Positions 49,248 to 61,298 of a stretch of DNA of 64,000 bases are shown here, piece by piece. The translations under genes were made by a program, and so were the position numbers. Every line of letters begins with the position of its first letter. Positions within the stretch are counted from its first letter, which is position 1. Source of the stretch: Adenanthera pavonina (Eukaryota; Streptophyta; Magnoliopsida; Fabales; Fabaceae). The stretch spans positions 18,478,501 to 18,542,500 of the forward strand of contig JAIVEN010000012.1 in the NCBI GenBank assembly GCA_026686845.1, given 5' to 3'. Under the pieces are notes generated by a model. It saw nothing but the letters and a program-made list of their open reading frames with translations, ran no database searches and was not told where the DNA came from.

Positions 49248-50205
49248 TGTCACGATATATAGAAAACAGTATACACAAACACATCTATATCATTGTATGA
49301 AAGAAATATGAACATATATACAAATATACGTAACATCATACAATACAAACAATACAATATAAACAAACACCCGGTTACCTCAAGTGTCAATACCATACAC
49401 ACGGATTTCATGAACTTCTCGAGTTGTCTAACACGCTTGAACCCCTCTTGGTTAACCAAACAACCTTCACAATATCACAATTCTTCAATTAACACAATAT
49501 ACCGTTTAGCTAAAATCACAATTCAACTACTTTAGGTCTAACCCAAGGTTTCAACACCCCTTTCATGTATCAATAAGCTCTGGAGGACCATTTAAACACT
49601 ACTCAACCATATACACTTCGAATTCCCAAGAGCCATAACCGGAAACAACCTAGGGCTAAGTTCAAATCATGCATAAACCCTTTAAAACTCACACCCAAGC
49701 ATCAAAAACACCAAAACACACTTCCTTAACCCCATATCATCTATTTCAATAGGTGGATTCCATCCCAAACTGAAAATCACAACTCATAACTGAAAAAAAA
49801 ACCCCAAATTCAATCGAAGAAAATTGTAGAGGGAGGAATGGAAATCACTTACCCATGTGAATCCAAACTCTTAAGATCGGAAAATCACTTCCAAAACCTG
49901 GAAATCTCGAACCCTAGCACAACTCTCACGTTCTTCTCTGTCGCTCCCTTCGTTCCTTTCTTTCTGATCGTCCGAAATGTTTTTGATTTAAACTAGAAAC
50001 CCGAGTCTCGCCGTGGCCTCAAATAAGTCCGCTGCGGCTCCACCATGTTTCAGCTGAAACAACGCCACTAGACTTGCTCTCGCCATGGTGGCCCTAACTC
50101 TCGCTGCGGCATGGAGCTATTTCAGACTCCACTTGAATCTTCCTCCATTCTGTTTTCCTCCGGTTTTGCACACAATGCCAAAACAATATCATGAGGGGTG
50201 TTACA
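49248..50205 (-). mobile_element. candidate solo LTR
   Basis: On the minus strand it begins TGTAACACCCCTCATGAT and ends ATATATCGTGACA, typical TG...CA LTR ends, with a GC-richer interior than the flanks. The flanking five bases (GTGCA and ATTGC) do not match, so the target duplication is lost or the ends are misjudged. It separates the lost-Kunitz 3' flank from an orphan Kunitz-type promoter. Confidence 0.5.
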
Positions 50206-50239
50206 ATTGCCCTTTAAGTACTTTTTGATTTTGCAGGTA

Positions 50240-51000
50240 AAGGCATATAGCCATTAATTTAGAGGATCAGATGTGTTCCGTAAGATGTGAAGCACAAAAC
50301 AAAATGAAACGAGACAAAACGTGCATAAACGTCGTATTTCAAATTGGCCCCCATATAAACCAATTTTTGGCCACAAACGCACACACTGACAGTGACTATA
50401 CACCCCAATAATTCGTTCAATAATTTTACGAATGCCTCCTTTTTTTCCAAAGAGAAAAATCACATCAAGAGAGGATTTAACGGGCAATACCACCACTTAA
50501 GCGACTGTACATCGTTATCATAAATTATAGGAAACAGTACTTCTAGAAGATTGATAATTGAAAAGCATCCATTAACAAATGTTCCTGGTAAATGTACTTG
50601 ATTTCTCTATAGATGATTCCTAATTCATTTCAGAAATAAGGCGGGCCGTGTGGGATTATACAATAATAACTCTTAAAGTTTTGAAAAGGTCATACAAATG
50701 AAGAGTTTTAGCCCTAACTCTAATTAATAAAAGATAATCTCATTTAAATGAAAGTTGGCCTTAATAATTTATTAGATTAAATTTATTCAAATGAAATCCT
50801 AAATCAAAACAGGATATAGAATCAAAATAACAAGACATGAAATAGAATAAAATATTCTTCCAATATTCTTATCCTTCTCATCTTTTACTTGTGACTCAAA
50901 CCTTAAAAAGAATCTCTCATTTTCCTGACATGTTTGAGTTTTCCGTCACCTCTATAAATTTACTTATTTTCAATAAAAAACAATTTACTTGTTAAACACA
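50240..51000 (+). pseudogene. orphan Kunitz-type promoter without a gene
   Basis: Shares ordered blocks with the upstream regions of both Kunitz genes: ttaatttagaggatcagat, the gcatccattaacaaatgttc and aatgcctcc blocks, then tccttctcatcttttacttg with a TATA-like ctataaatt at about 50952. Where the coding start should be there is only unrelated text (about 51000), after which the next promoter copy begins. Confidence 0.6.
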
Positions 51001-51616
51001 GATGATGGACCTAAGCCTTTCGAGAACACTTTTTGCAGCCAAGGCAACCGTTAATTTACAGGATCAAGTACAAGATCAACATGTGAATTCCAAATTGGTC
51101 CCAATATGTTTGGCCAAAAATGAAATTGGTCCCCCTATATACCAATTTCGCTGGCCACACACACCCAATTTCATTCAATAATTGAACGGATGCCTCCTTT
51201 AAAAAAAAAAGGAAAAAAATGTCAAGATCGGGAGAGTTTTAAGTTTAACAGGCAATGTACTAGGCCCAGTTAAGCGACTGGACAAATTGTTACCATTAAT
51301 AAAGAAAATGATAGAAAAGCATCCATGCATGAACAAGTGTTCCTAGTAAATATACTATTTTATACCTATTATTACAGAGAGTGAGGATTACAGTACACAT
51401 AGACACATGTGGGGGAGGATTCTATTTATTTTGGGTATTTCATATCCTTGGGGAACAACCACCTAGCTCCTAGCCCCCATTCCCTCTTCTCTTTATTTGT
51501 CACTGATGGGGTAGGTGGCATCCTTCTACTTCTCATCTTTTCCTCGTGACTAAAACCCTAAAAGCCATCTCTAATTTTTTTTAGCATATCTAGCCTTAGC
51601 TCGCTCACGTTCGCCT

Positions 51617-51624
51617 TTATAAAT
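51617..51624 (+). promoter_or_regulatory. TATA box of Kunitz gene 1
   Basis: TTATAAATTG just upstream of the leader, about 80 bases before the ATG at 51699. The second gene has CATAAATTG at the equivalent place (about 54696). Confidence 0.55.
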
Positions 51625-51698
51625 TGATGCTCCCTCTTTCTCAATTACTCACACCCACAACCAAACCTAAAATCCTTGCATTACCACACCAACCAACG

Positions 51699-52331
51699 AT
51701 GAAGCCTTCTGCATCATTTGCAGTTCTCTCTTTCCTTCTCTTTGCCTTCACCATCACCACCACCACGAAGGCGGGTGTGGTGATTGACGCAAACGGCGAT
51801 TTTGTGTTAAATGGTGGCACATACTACTTAGGCACTTTTAATGGTGAGATAAAGGTTACTGCCGTTACGGATGCAGATTCCGATTCCTGCGCACTCGCTG
51901 TGGTTGAAGGTCCCTTCAATGAAGGACGGACAGTAATGTTATCAAATCTAGTACTACCAACTTTTCTCTTGACAGACACTATCTTAAACTTGGTCTTCGT
52001 TGATTTGCCATCCAACGCGTGCACCAATAACTCCAACTGGGTCGTCACAAGGTCCCCTTCCCTTGGAAAGACTGTGATGGTTGGTAGTGCTCAAGAATTC
52101 GGTGATGATCTTGTTCCTGGTTCATTCCAAATCACGCTCTTTGACATCGTTGCAAACATTCATTTCTATAAGCTTGTCTTTTGCGAGGAAGGAAATGAGT
52201 GCAAAAACGTCGGGGTCGACCTCGACAGTCAAGGACACCGTCGTTTGGTACTCACTGATCAAGGGCAAGTGCTTATCGTGCCTTTCCAGGCACCAACGAG
52301 CTTCGCCTCCAAACTGTCTATGGTGGTGTGA
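51699..52331 (+). CDS. Kunitz (STI-type) proteinase inhibitor, gene 1
   Basis: Single exon, 210 residues, the usual size for plant Kunitz inhibitors of the beta-trefoil fold. Residues 1-25 form a signal peptide; the mature part opens VVIDANGDFVLNGGTYYLG, the family's N-terminal signature. Four cysteines (C64, C108, C162, C168) fit the two conserved disulphides. By position in the reactive loop (about 82-90) the P1 residue appears to be L86 followed by Pro, so trypsin inhibition is unlikely; it may target another protease or have another role. Known members defend against insects and pathogens or act in storage. An in-frame ATG 72 bases upstream exists, but the second gene starts at the aligned MKPSA and its upstream ATG is out of frame, so I chose 51699. 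Confidence 0.92.
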   Translation: MKPSASFAVLSFLLFAFTITTTTKAGVVIDANGDFVLNGGTYYLGTFNGEIKVTAVTDADSDSCALAVVEGPFNEGRTVMLSNLVLPTFLLTDTILNLVFVDLPSNACTNNSNWVVTRSPSLGKTVMVGSAQEFGDDLVPGSFQITLFDIVANIHFYKLVFCEEGNECKNVGVDLDSQGHRRLVLTDQGQVLIVPFQAPTSFASKLSMVV

Positions 52332-54765
52332 TCTATGACCGGCTGAAGCTGGAGATAATAATGATGATGATAATGTCAGAGATACTAGCTTGTTTTGCAC
52401 TTTGTAAACCACATCATGTCGGTGTTTATCTTTTTGATTAATAAGTAGTATCACATTATCATCAGTTAAATTTCTTGACGTGCTCTGTGCCGTTCAAATG
52501 CCAATTTTTGGTTTTTTATTTCTTTAGTAATACTAACTAGTATATGTGGATATAACATTGGCCTTGATAATCCTCGGAAAATGCTTTTAATCGGAAAAAC
52601 ATATAAAAACCGTAGACAGTGATCTTGCATAAGTCAAGGTTATCTCTGATTGTAATAAATCGAATTTTCACCCAACAAAGGAAATTGATACTAAGTTCAC
52701 CCCTCTTGAAAGTTGAAATAGAGGACATCTAGATTGACGGCCAAGAGCTTAGATTACCAGACCACCTACTTCAACAAAACAACTGTTCATATAATATTGC
52801 AAGCATAATGAAAAGGAAAAAAATGCATTATTACTTGCAATGAAAGGAAACATAGTACAATAATTTTATTTTTCAAGACCAAGCCTGCTGGCTAAAGTGG
52901 CAAGTTGATCCTTGATGACTTTTTAAAGTTGATCATAATTAAAAAAAAATCTGATGGGGTTGAGATAAAGTTACTGAGATATTCATGACTCTAGAGAATT
53001 TGAATCACTTATTGTACTGGATTATATGTCCACATATATGCATAAAAAGGATGTATACTTAATTTTTTTTTAAATTATAAGGCTGTAATTTATTGGGAAA
53101 ATTATAGCCAGGTCCTAAATAAGAAAGTTAATTACTGATAGGTCCCCGAAATTTGATTTATTACCAATAGGTCCCATAGAAAACTTGAAATAGGATTACA
53201 AGTGATCCTGCGATATTTACTAGTCAAATTTAGAAATTTACAGCCAATCTTACGTTTTTATGCACAAGTTTTTTATGAGACCTATTGGTAATAAGTCAAA
53301 TTCAAAGGACCTATCAATAATTAATTTCCTTATTTAGAGCTGACTATAACTTTCTCTAATTTATTTCACAGAGTGATTCACAAATATATTGAACTCATCT
53401 TAATGATAATATTCCACAAGCATGAGTGACACGTGCGTTTTGTCTTTAGTTCTTTTGTGGTTTTGCATTCTTTTCATTTAACGATGAAAGGGAATGAAAA
53501 AGACAATACGGAAGACGACAATCTTGCCAGAATATTTTGCCAACCTTACTTTTGACATGGCAACAAAATTCTTTATTGCGTGATTCATGACTCATGACAT
53601 GCTTTCCGCCACAAATTATTGTACACTTCTTTTGATCAATTGAAAATAAAATGACACAACATACATGTATCTGGGTCTTGTATATGTACTTTAGAAAATT
53701 ATTTCATGTATTTCTAAATATGGGTTCTAAATAGCGTCGTACTGCTGAGGATCAGCCATTGTTTGTCAACATTCTTGTTTACGTACTCAAATAATTAATA
53801 ATCAATCTTCATCATGATTTTTTATTCCATTCTTCCTGTTTGCGTGTGTTAACATTTGTCAAATAATGTGTCGTGTCACTCATGTATATATATTTAGAAG
53901 AAAGAAATAGAGATATAAATTTAGGAGTGAAATTGTATGTATAACTCATTTTTTATTTTTACAGTATTTAGTTCCTATTTACTCTAATGTTCTTATCTAA
54001 ATACACAATAAATTTACTTGTCAAGGCATCCATTAATTTAGAGGATCAGATATGTGTACGTTTCATAGAACATATCAAGTGAAAGATTAACCAAAGCGAA
54101 ACAAAAAAAAAATGTGCATAAAATGTCTATTCCAAATGGGTCCCCATATTTACCAATTTCGCTGGCCGCACACACTAATTTCATACAATAATTTTTTTTT
54201 TAAATCATGGCAAGAATGGAGTTTTAACTACCTATTAAGACAGCGAGTATGCTGTTATCATCAATTAAAGAAAATAATAGAAAAGCACCCATAGACAAAA
54301 TGTTCCTGGTATTTGAGAAATAAGTAGGGCCGTAGGGGATTATGCTATTATAAATATAATATTATTAGAGAGTGGGGTACTAACACACAAACACACTAGG
54401 ACTCATTCTTCTTCTTCTTTTGGGTGTTTCGTCCTTGCAGAGCCAACGCCCTCCTTGGTCCCCCAAACGTACCCTCTTCTCTCTCCAATATTTTGGCACT
54501 GGTTTCTGAATAGGGCGTATGTTAGCATTTGATAGCACTACTATTGGAAGAGAATAACCTTACATGTCCATTTATCACTATATGGGGTAGGTGGCATTCT
54601 TATCCTTCTCATATTTTACTCGTGACTTATTAAGTCCTAAAAAAATCTCTTATCTTCCCTGCGTGCTTTAGTTTTTGCTTACTCATGGTTGCGTCCATAA
54701 ATTGATGCGTCTCTTTCTCACTTACTCATACCCAAAACCAAACCTAAAACTCTTGCATTACCATA
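52332..54765. other. spacer between the Kunitz genes
   Basis: The first 460 bases are the 3' flank shared with the other copies. A long inverted repeat follows (53084-53368). From about 54020 the promoter module shared by the Kunitz copies begins. No other gene seen. Confidence 0.6.
53084..53368. repeat. long inverted repeat (foldback or MITE)
   Basis: Arms of about 95 bases (53084-53178 and 53274-53368) match by eye at most positions. Left aggtcctaaataagaaagtt pairs with right aatttccttatttagagct, and left ttattaccaataggtccca pairs with right tgagacctattggtaataa. The spacer is about 95 bases. No target duplication was identified. A transcript would form a long hairpin. Confidence 0.75.
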
Positions 54766-55413
54766 ATGAAGCCTTCTGCATTATTTGCATTCTTCTTCTT
54801 CCTTCTCTTTGCCTTCACCACCCCAACCCCTACCACTGGAGAGCCACTGATTGACATAGACGGCGACATGGTGAGAAATGCTGGCAGATACTACTTAAAC
54901 CCTAATTCTCATGTTAGAGGTAGTGGGATTATATATGCTCCCATTATGCATGAGGATTCTACTTCCTGCACACTCGCTGTGGTTGACGATCCGTTCAATG
55001 GAGGACGAGAAATAATCCTTACGACTTTTGTAAGAACAGCTTTCCTCTCGACAAACGCTCCCATAAACATAGCGTTCGCTGATTTGCCACCCAACATATG
55101 TACCAATGATTCCAACTGGGTCGTCACAAAGTCCCTTCCCCTTGGAAAGCCTGTGATGGTTGGTTATAGTGCTGGAGAATCCTATGATGCTATTGTTCCT
55201 GGCTGGTTCTTTATCAAGAGCGTTGGCATGGTTTCAGAGAGGCATCACTATAAACTCGTCTTTTGCGAGGTAGAAAAAGAGTGCAAAGACATTGGGGTCC
55301 ACGTCGACAATGAAAACTCTCGTCGTTTGGTTGTCACAGATAAAGATCCACTGGCTTTCACGATCCGCAAGGAATGGAGGAGTTTCGCCTCCGATCTGTC
55401 TATGGTGGAGTGA
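54766..55413 (+). CDS. Kunitz (STI-type) proteinase inhibitor, gene 2
   Basis: Single exon, 215 residues, a tandem duplicate of the gene 2.4 kb upstream with the same signal peptide start (MKPSA). The mature part opens LIDIDGDMVRNAGRYYL. Cysteines C68, C112, C167 and C173 match the two disulphides. In the reactive loop (TTFVRTAF) the aligned P1 residue is R90, a trypsin-type choice, unlike Leu in gene 1. Secretion and serine-protease inhibition are family knowledge; the target is inferred. The leader contains an out-of-frame ATG at 54705 that could act as an upstream open frame. Promoter and 3' flank are shared with gene 1 in blocks. No defects seen. Confidence 0.93.
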   Translation: MKPSALFAFFFFLLFAFTTPTPTTGEPLIDIDGDMVRNAGRYYLNPNSHVRGSGIIYAPIMHEDSTSCTLAVVDDPFNGGREIILTTFVRTAFLSTNAPINIAFADLPPNICTNDSNWVVTKSLPLGKPVMVGYSAGESYDAIVPGWFFIKSVGMVSERHHYKLVFCEVEKECKDIGVHVDNENSRRLVVTDKDPLAFTIRKEWRSFASDLSMVE

Positions 55414-56189
55414 ATTCACTGTGAAAGTCTGAAGCTAGAGATAATGATGATGATGATGATCGATGATGTGTGAGAAATACTTGTTGCCCTTCGTAAACTA
55501 CCACTACATGTAGCTATTTGCCTCTATGATTAATAAATATTACATTATCATCAGTCAAATTTGGATCTTGACAGGCTTAATTTGCGCCAATCGGACGTTA
55601 ATTTCCTTTTTAATACTAATTAGTTAGTTTCTGAAAGGAACGCCAACCCACTTATACCATATGCTATTGCTTATAACTCTTATTTAAATTTAGTAGGTTA
55701 TAATTCCTTTTGGGGCTTTTGTTGATTGCATAAAATTGTGTAATTAGCTTGATTAAACACTTATTTGCGATTCAAGAGTGCTCTTGTAGGTAAAAATGGT
55801 GCATAGCTAGACTAGCACAAAATACCATTAAAAGCAATTATGAGTGGAAAATTGATAACCTATGAAATAAGTTTAGCAGCAATAGTTCTTGGTTGTCTCT
55901 CTAATCCCAGAATCACCACTTACAACATGCAGTTTTGGTACAAGTTTATTTCATATTTCCTTGTCACTCTTGTTATTTGCAATGTTTAAATTAAGTAAAA
56001 GTGTGATAATTTATATTGACTGGGTTTTAGAACTAAATTCTCATGGGAACAATCTCTATGTATCATTTTGCTACGTATCATGATCCATGCTCTTGCGATA
56101 AATGCTATATGTGGTGAACAAGTTTTTGGCGCAATGTGAATACCTAGAACTAGATTGTATTAGAGAAAGAAAGAATGAATGAATGAATG

Positions 56190-57200
56190 AAAGAAAGAAA
56201 AGCATCCATCTACAAATATTCCTAGTAAATAAGCGTTATCTCTCCATAGATTGTTTCTAATTTATTTGAGAAATAAGATCTTCTTCCAAGTAAATGTCTC
56301 AAACAACATATGAAATAGAAAATCTTATAAAAATAGTGAGTTATGAAATTATATCGTCTAGTATAGGCATCACTATTAACGCGTTTTCAAATAACAACGG
56401 GTTTGAAAATATCCTCGGATGTTTAGTTATACGAAGGAACAATATTAATGCCTAGCGCAGATTCCTTCCACGAGAAATAGTGGCAGAAAAAGCACTTATC
56501 CTTCGCCTATACGATATTGTGGTCCAAGTGAAAACTTTCAAGATATTTATTTTGTGTTGCACACTGAATCGGATGGATATAAGTAATTAGTGACTATAAT
56601 GTATATACGCTACAGCTATTTGTAATTTTGAAAGGAGTAATATACTTGAGGGCAAAGTTTTGGTTAAAATGAAATTTAATATTTATTTTTAAGAAAAAGT
56701 TTTTGAACATGAGGAAATGCATGGTCATTGGATATAACAAATTATTTATAAGGATATAAAAATTTTAAAAAATATTAAAGTAACAAGGTATAGTTAATAT
56801 GTTAATCCCTCAAAAAATGTTTAACAAACTAAAAACCTCACAAAAATATATCAATATTCATCTTTTGATGGTTTAAAATAATTATCGTTCTATTTGTTTC
56901 CACAGATAATTAGAAAGTAATAATAAATTCGCCGATTTAACTAGTTGGCTTAGAATTTGTTCCTATGTGGGGTGGGTGGCATCTCCTTATTATCCTTCTC
57001 GTCTTTTCCTCGTGACTAGCTTAGTATCTTTGTCGCTTCCTGCTAAACTTTAAAGTGTAAACCACCAGGCACGAGTTAGAAAGCTGGCATCCGAGAAAAA
57101 AAAATAAAAAATAAAAATAAAACCCTCCACAATCATAGGGGTATTTCAAAAACCCTAAAAAGAATATTCTCTCAATTTTCGAGCATGTCTGAGCTTTTGC
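56190..57200 (+). pseudogene. orphan Kunitz-type promoter, 3' end of the cluster
   Basis: Blocks agcatccatctacaaatatt with cctagtaaataa, then ggtggcatctccttattatc, gtcttttcctcgtgact, aaaccctaaaaagaat and a final gtctgagcttttgctt parallel the promoters of the two Kunitz genes in the same order. The final TATA and any coding sequence are missing. Confidence 0.55.
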
Positions 57201-58861
57201 TTGCTACATCGCCGAAAACGAATAATCAATTACAAAAAATTTTCTCGAGTTTTATTAAGATTATACATATATATATATTCCTTATTCTATTTAGTTTTAA
57301 ACTATCCAAAAACTTCTCCGGAAAATAAAAGGGATATTTGTGAAATTGTAACAAAATTCAAAAGAAGTATATGTAATTTATTATTTAATTATTTTTTAAC
57401 AAAGTTTAGGGTAGAATCGATATCTATTTTACTGAAACACTGTACAAAATATATAGAGGGAGATACCCACAAAATGAGTCATCCCACTTATCTTGCCAAA
57501 AAATTAATCTGCAGAAGCTAAAATACATTTAATAATATTCTAATAAGAATAAAATAGATAATTAAACCTGATCCTAACAGTAACAACTAACCCTGGTTAA
57601 TAACTACAGAATATTAGCAATAATTATAAGATATATTATCCTATAATATCGCCAACAATTTTAAAGAAAAATTTGTGTAGATTTTGAAAAATACAAGACA
57701 TTTGTATAATTTTAAAAATTCATAGAAAATTGATGTAATTTGACATTTTATTTTTAAGGAAGGTATCTGTAACTTTTGAAAATAAATAAGATCTTTGTAT
57801 AAGGAGAAAATTTTCCTTTTAAAACAAGGTCTTGGGTTCAAATTATGTGTATAAACAAAATTGGAATTGAGAGAGCTTTATACATATTTGGTCCAATTTA
57901 ACTCAATTTAGATTAGTTGTGACCTAATAGGCTGTTGGAAATTAATTGGCATTATTAAAAGGAAAAAAGAGAGACGACTATATAATTTCAATAATTTACT
58001 CTACTAATATTCATAGGAACAAATACACGCACACATATATATAATTTGTTGGGGGGAGGGGGGGTGTGGGGGAATGTTCACATAGGAATGGAGGGAGGCA
58101 CTTTAGGAATCTGCATGTGAGGAAAGTGAAACGTTCGATAGAATGGATTTGGATGGCTCTGGGATTTTGTTTTTCACATCAATTTGTTTGCTTGAACAGT
58201 GTGGTTCGTTCATTGTACTTCATTCTCTAGTTTTGACCATCCTAGTCAATTCAAACACAAGTTCCATATACTAGTCTCCATTCGATGTTTTGTTCTAATT
58301 ATTTCTACAGGTTGAGTGAAAAACACTAATTATTACTTCTTCTTCAAAATAGGGAGAAAATTAAATATATGGAAGATTAAAAAGGAAGTTTTAATTAAAA
58401 GAAAAAGCAAAGCAAAAGGCTTAAATTAAAGGTTCTTGTACTTTTGTTTTTCTTATATTTCACTACTTAATGTTAATATAACGAACTTTGTGTAGGACTT
58501 TCGGCCGAAATGAAGGAGCACTACGGGACATCTACGCAAATATTATACATGAAAGTTGGCCTTGACACAGAATTAATTAAATTAAATAGATAAAATTATA
58601 CATATTTATTTTTTAATTTATATTATATAAATTATATAGATTTCCTGTTTTTCAAAACAAATTTATTTTTTTTAAATCTTGTTAAAATTACATATGCTTT
58701 TATATACATGTCGAAAATTAAAAATATATAAATGACATGGATCTCCTTTGCCCGGCGGATTTGGTATTTTGGAAGTTTTTCTTAAGGAAATAGAAATTGA
58801 AGAAAAAATGAAAGTAAAAAAGAAAAAGAAATGGGAGTGAGTTTTAAGAATATATGTAATA

Positions 58862-59040
58862 TATTAATAGCGATTGGGTTAATTGATAAGGGACTCAATA
58901 TCCCTTATGCAAGGTCTTAAATTTAAACTTTGTAAATGAAAAAAATTTTGATAGAAAAACTATCTCATTTTGGTGTAATAATATTTGAATATAACCAAAT
59001 AATATTGAATATCAGATAATTATACCCAAAAAATATGTTT
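58862..59040 (+). repeat. SINE-like repeat, family copy 2
   Basis: gttaattgataagggactc (A-box-like), aaggtcttaaatttaaac (B-box-like), an A-rich stretch, aactatctcattttggtg and a 3' end gataattatacccaaaa. Order and spacing match the copies at 6238 and 59683. Confidence 0.5.
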
Positions 59041-59682
59041 GATATATCAATTAAAAATGTTATTCCTTGGTCCCTGTGGAAGCCTCTTCCACCATTATTG
59101 ATGGAAACAATGTTTCGATCCATTGGAATTCTCCTTCTGTAATGCCAAACATACCAAACATTCATGCCAAACATCCATGTAAGAATCCACTTTATTTCTT
59201 TTTTCCACGCTCAAACTTCCATGATGATACAAAACATAGCATTATTGAATTTCATTAGATCACGATATCTCCTACACGTGTTGTACATACAGATCCTTAA
59301 AATAGTCATTCCTTCTGTTTCAAGCTTGCTCACCCGCCCCCATTCCCCCCTTTCCTTCTCTCTCTGAACGTAGGTACACGTGATGTGCACGTGATGATAC
59401 GATTGCTTCTGTTGTATGATGATGTTCATGGTTGCTTTTTGAACTTGAATAATGGGAACTAAGATGAGGCCCAAATCAGGGAAACAGACAGAACAACCAA
59501 ATCCGGTTCGATCCCCTAAAGCAAGTCTAGTTCGAGCAAATCAGGCTGGGTGGGTTGGGTAGATAGAAATAACAGCGAAAATAGGCCAAAAAGTTGGGCT
59601 AAAATTCTAGGCTGAGACGCTGAATGATGCCATTTAATGCAGTTAGTTCCATTCCAAGGTGACTCCAAAACAAAAAAGTAGT

Positions 59683-59850
59683 ATAATTAGTGTTAAGGGA
59701 TCCAATATCCTTAAGTAAAGTTCTGAGTTCAATTTTTATGAATAAAAAAAATTACGATTGGTTGAACTATTTCTATTTAGATCTGATAATATTTAAATTT
59801 GACTTAGTAATATTGGATATCATATAATTAGACCAAAAAATAACTGGTAT
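59683..59850 (+). repeat. SINE-like repeat, family copy 3
   Basis: agtgttaagggatccaatat, aaagttctgagttcaattt, an A-rich stretch, gatctgataatatttaaat and atataattagaccaaaaa correspond step by step to copy 2. A further ttgataataacatgatt... gatttgaattctactatgg at 59855-59925 may be the head of another copy. Confidence 0.5.
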
Positions 59851-61219
59851 AGTTGATAATAACATGATTTATAAGGAAGTGGATTTGAATTCTACTATGG
59901 ATGTGAGGATTTTATTAGTGAATAATCAGTATATCTATAAGAATGTTTTTATCCATGAGGCTTGACCTAATCTTGTGACTCAACTTCATAAACTTTTATC
60001 AACATAAAAAAAAGGGATCGACTATGTCTTTTGTTTGGTTTTTGAAAAATTACCTCAAATGAAAAAGAGTATCTCAATTGAATCACCATGCTGCCAAATA
60101 TTACTGTTCAAAGTTTCGTCTACCATTTGTTTTCTTTTGTGAGGCTTTTTTTTTCTAATTTTCACAATAATTTTGTGAAGTGATATCAAAATAAATAATA
60201 ATATCTCGGCAGTTAATGATCAAATTGTTATAAATACTAATATATAACTTTCCAAACTTTTTTTATTTGAAAAAAAGGTGTGACCCGATTTAGGTATATT
60301 TAATTAATAGCCCAAATAACCCATGACCAACCTAGCCCAGCCCAGTTTCCCAATCAATAGTAATTAATTCCTTACACCCGGGGAATCATTACAAAAGGTA
60401 TTCTTTGCAGATCACAGTGGCGTATATGATATTCCAACAAAAGAATCCTTCATAATTATGGCCGTAATTTAGATCTATCCCATCCTTCAAGAAAAAGTCT
60501 AAGCTTTAATGGCAGTGTTTGGTAGAGAAAAAATAGTTTAGAATAAAAGAGAAATTTTTGTGGGACAATTTTGATACATGCTCTCTCTTGTCTCAAAGAT
60601 AAATGGAAGAAGATGCCTCACAATCCAAAATATACGTAAAATCTCAGTCATTAAATATTTTTTCCATATATGCCTCTCATTAATTATGTTGAAGGAAAAA
60701 AATGATAGAAAAATTACAGCATTTAAATAGAATCTAGAAAATAAATTAAATTTAAGACAAATTTAAGAAATTTAACAATTTTTTAATATATTTGATATAG
60801 TTAAAAGTAACTTAATCATCTTTAATATCAGAAGGAGTATTATTTAAGCTTTTCTTAAATAAAAAATAGCATTTTTCATGAGATTGATCTCTTCTCCTTC
60901 TCTTTCTCTTTCCATTTTCCTAAAAAAAAAAACTCCTTTTTTTTTTTATCAAAATGGGAGAAATTAAAAAAGTTACAAAGAAACAAGTGATCAATGATCA
61001 CATGAAGGCGTTGACACGAGAATTGGTAAAAGATAAGCAAAAACATTAATTATTGTTTTGCCAGAATACTTGTCCATGTTTTTTATCTCTTCAAAAGAAG
61101 GAAAACATAACATGTTGCTTCTTCTCCAAACTATAAAGCACGTGGTGGTGAACATTGTTTCTCACTTCCTTCAAAGAAAAACTATTGCTTCTTACAATAT
61201 ACTTAAAGAATAAGCCTAC

Positions 61220-61223
61220 TCAT

Positions 61224-61261
<38 letters not shown>

Positions 61262-61266
61262 AATGT

Positions 61267-61290
<24 letters not shown>
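61220..61290. repeat. compound TA/TG microsatellite
   Basis: (TA)n, then about 11 TG units, a short gaatgt spacer, and a second (TA)n followed by acacacac. The TG and AC tracts make it locally inverted. Confidence 0.85.

Positions 61291-61298
<8 letters not shown>

Noticed and set aside
49248..50205. A confident target-site duplication for the candidate solo LTR
   Set aside because: Flanking bases GTGCA and ATTGC do not match under any small shift I tried, so only the TG...CA ends support it.
51624..51698. Upstream in-frame extension of Kunitz gene 1 (TTG/ATG start)
   Set aside because: The paralogue starts at the aligned MKPSA and its upstream ATG is out of frame; the extension lacks signal-peptide character and lies in the leader just after the TATA box.
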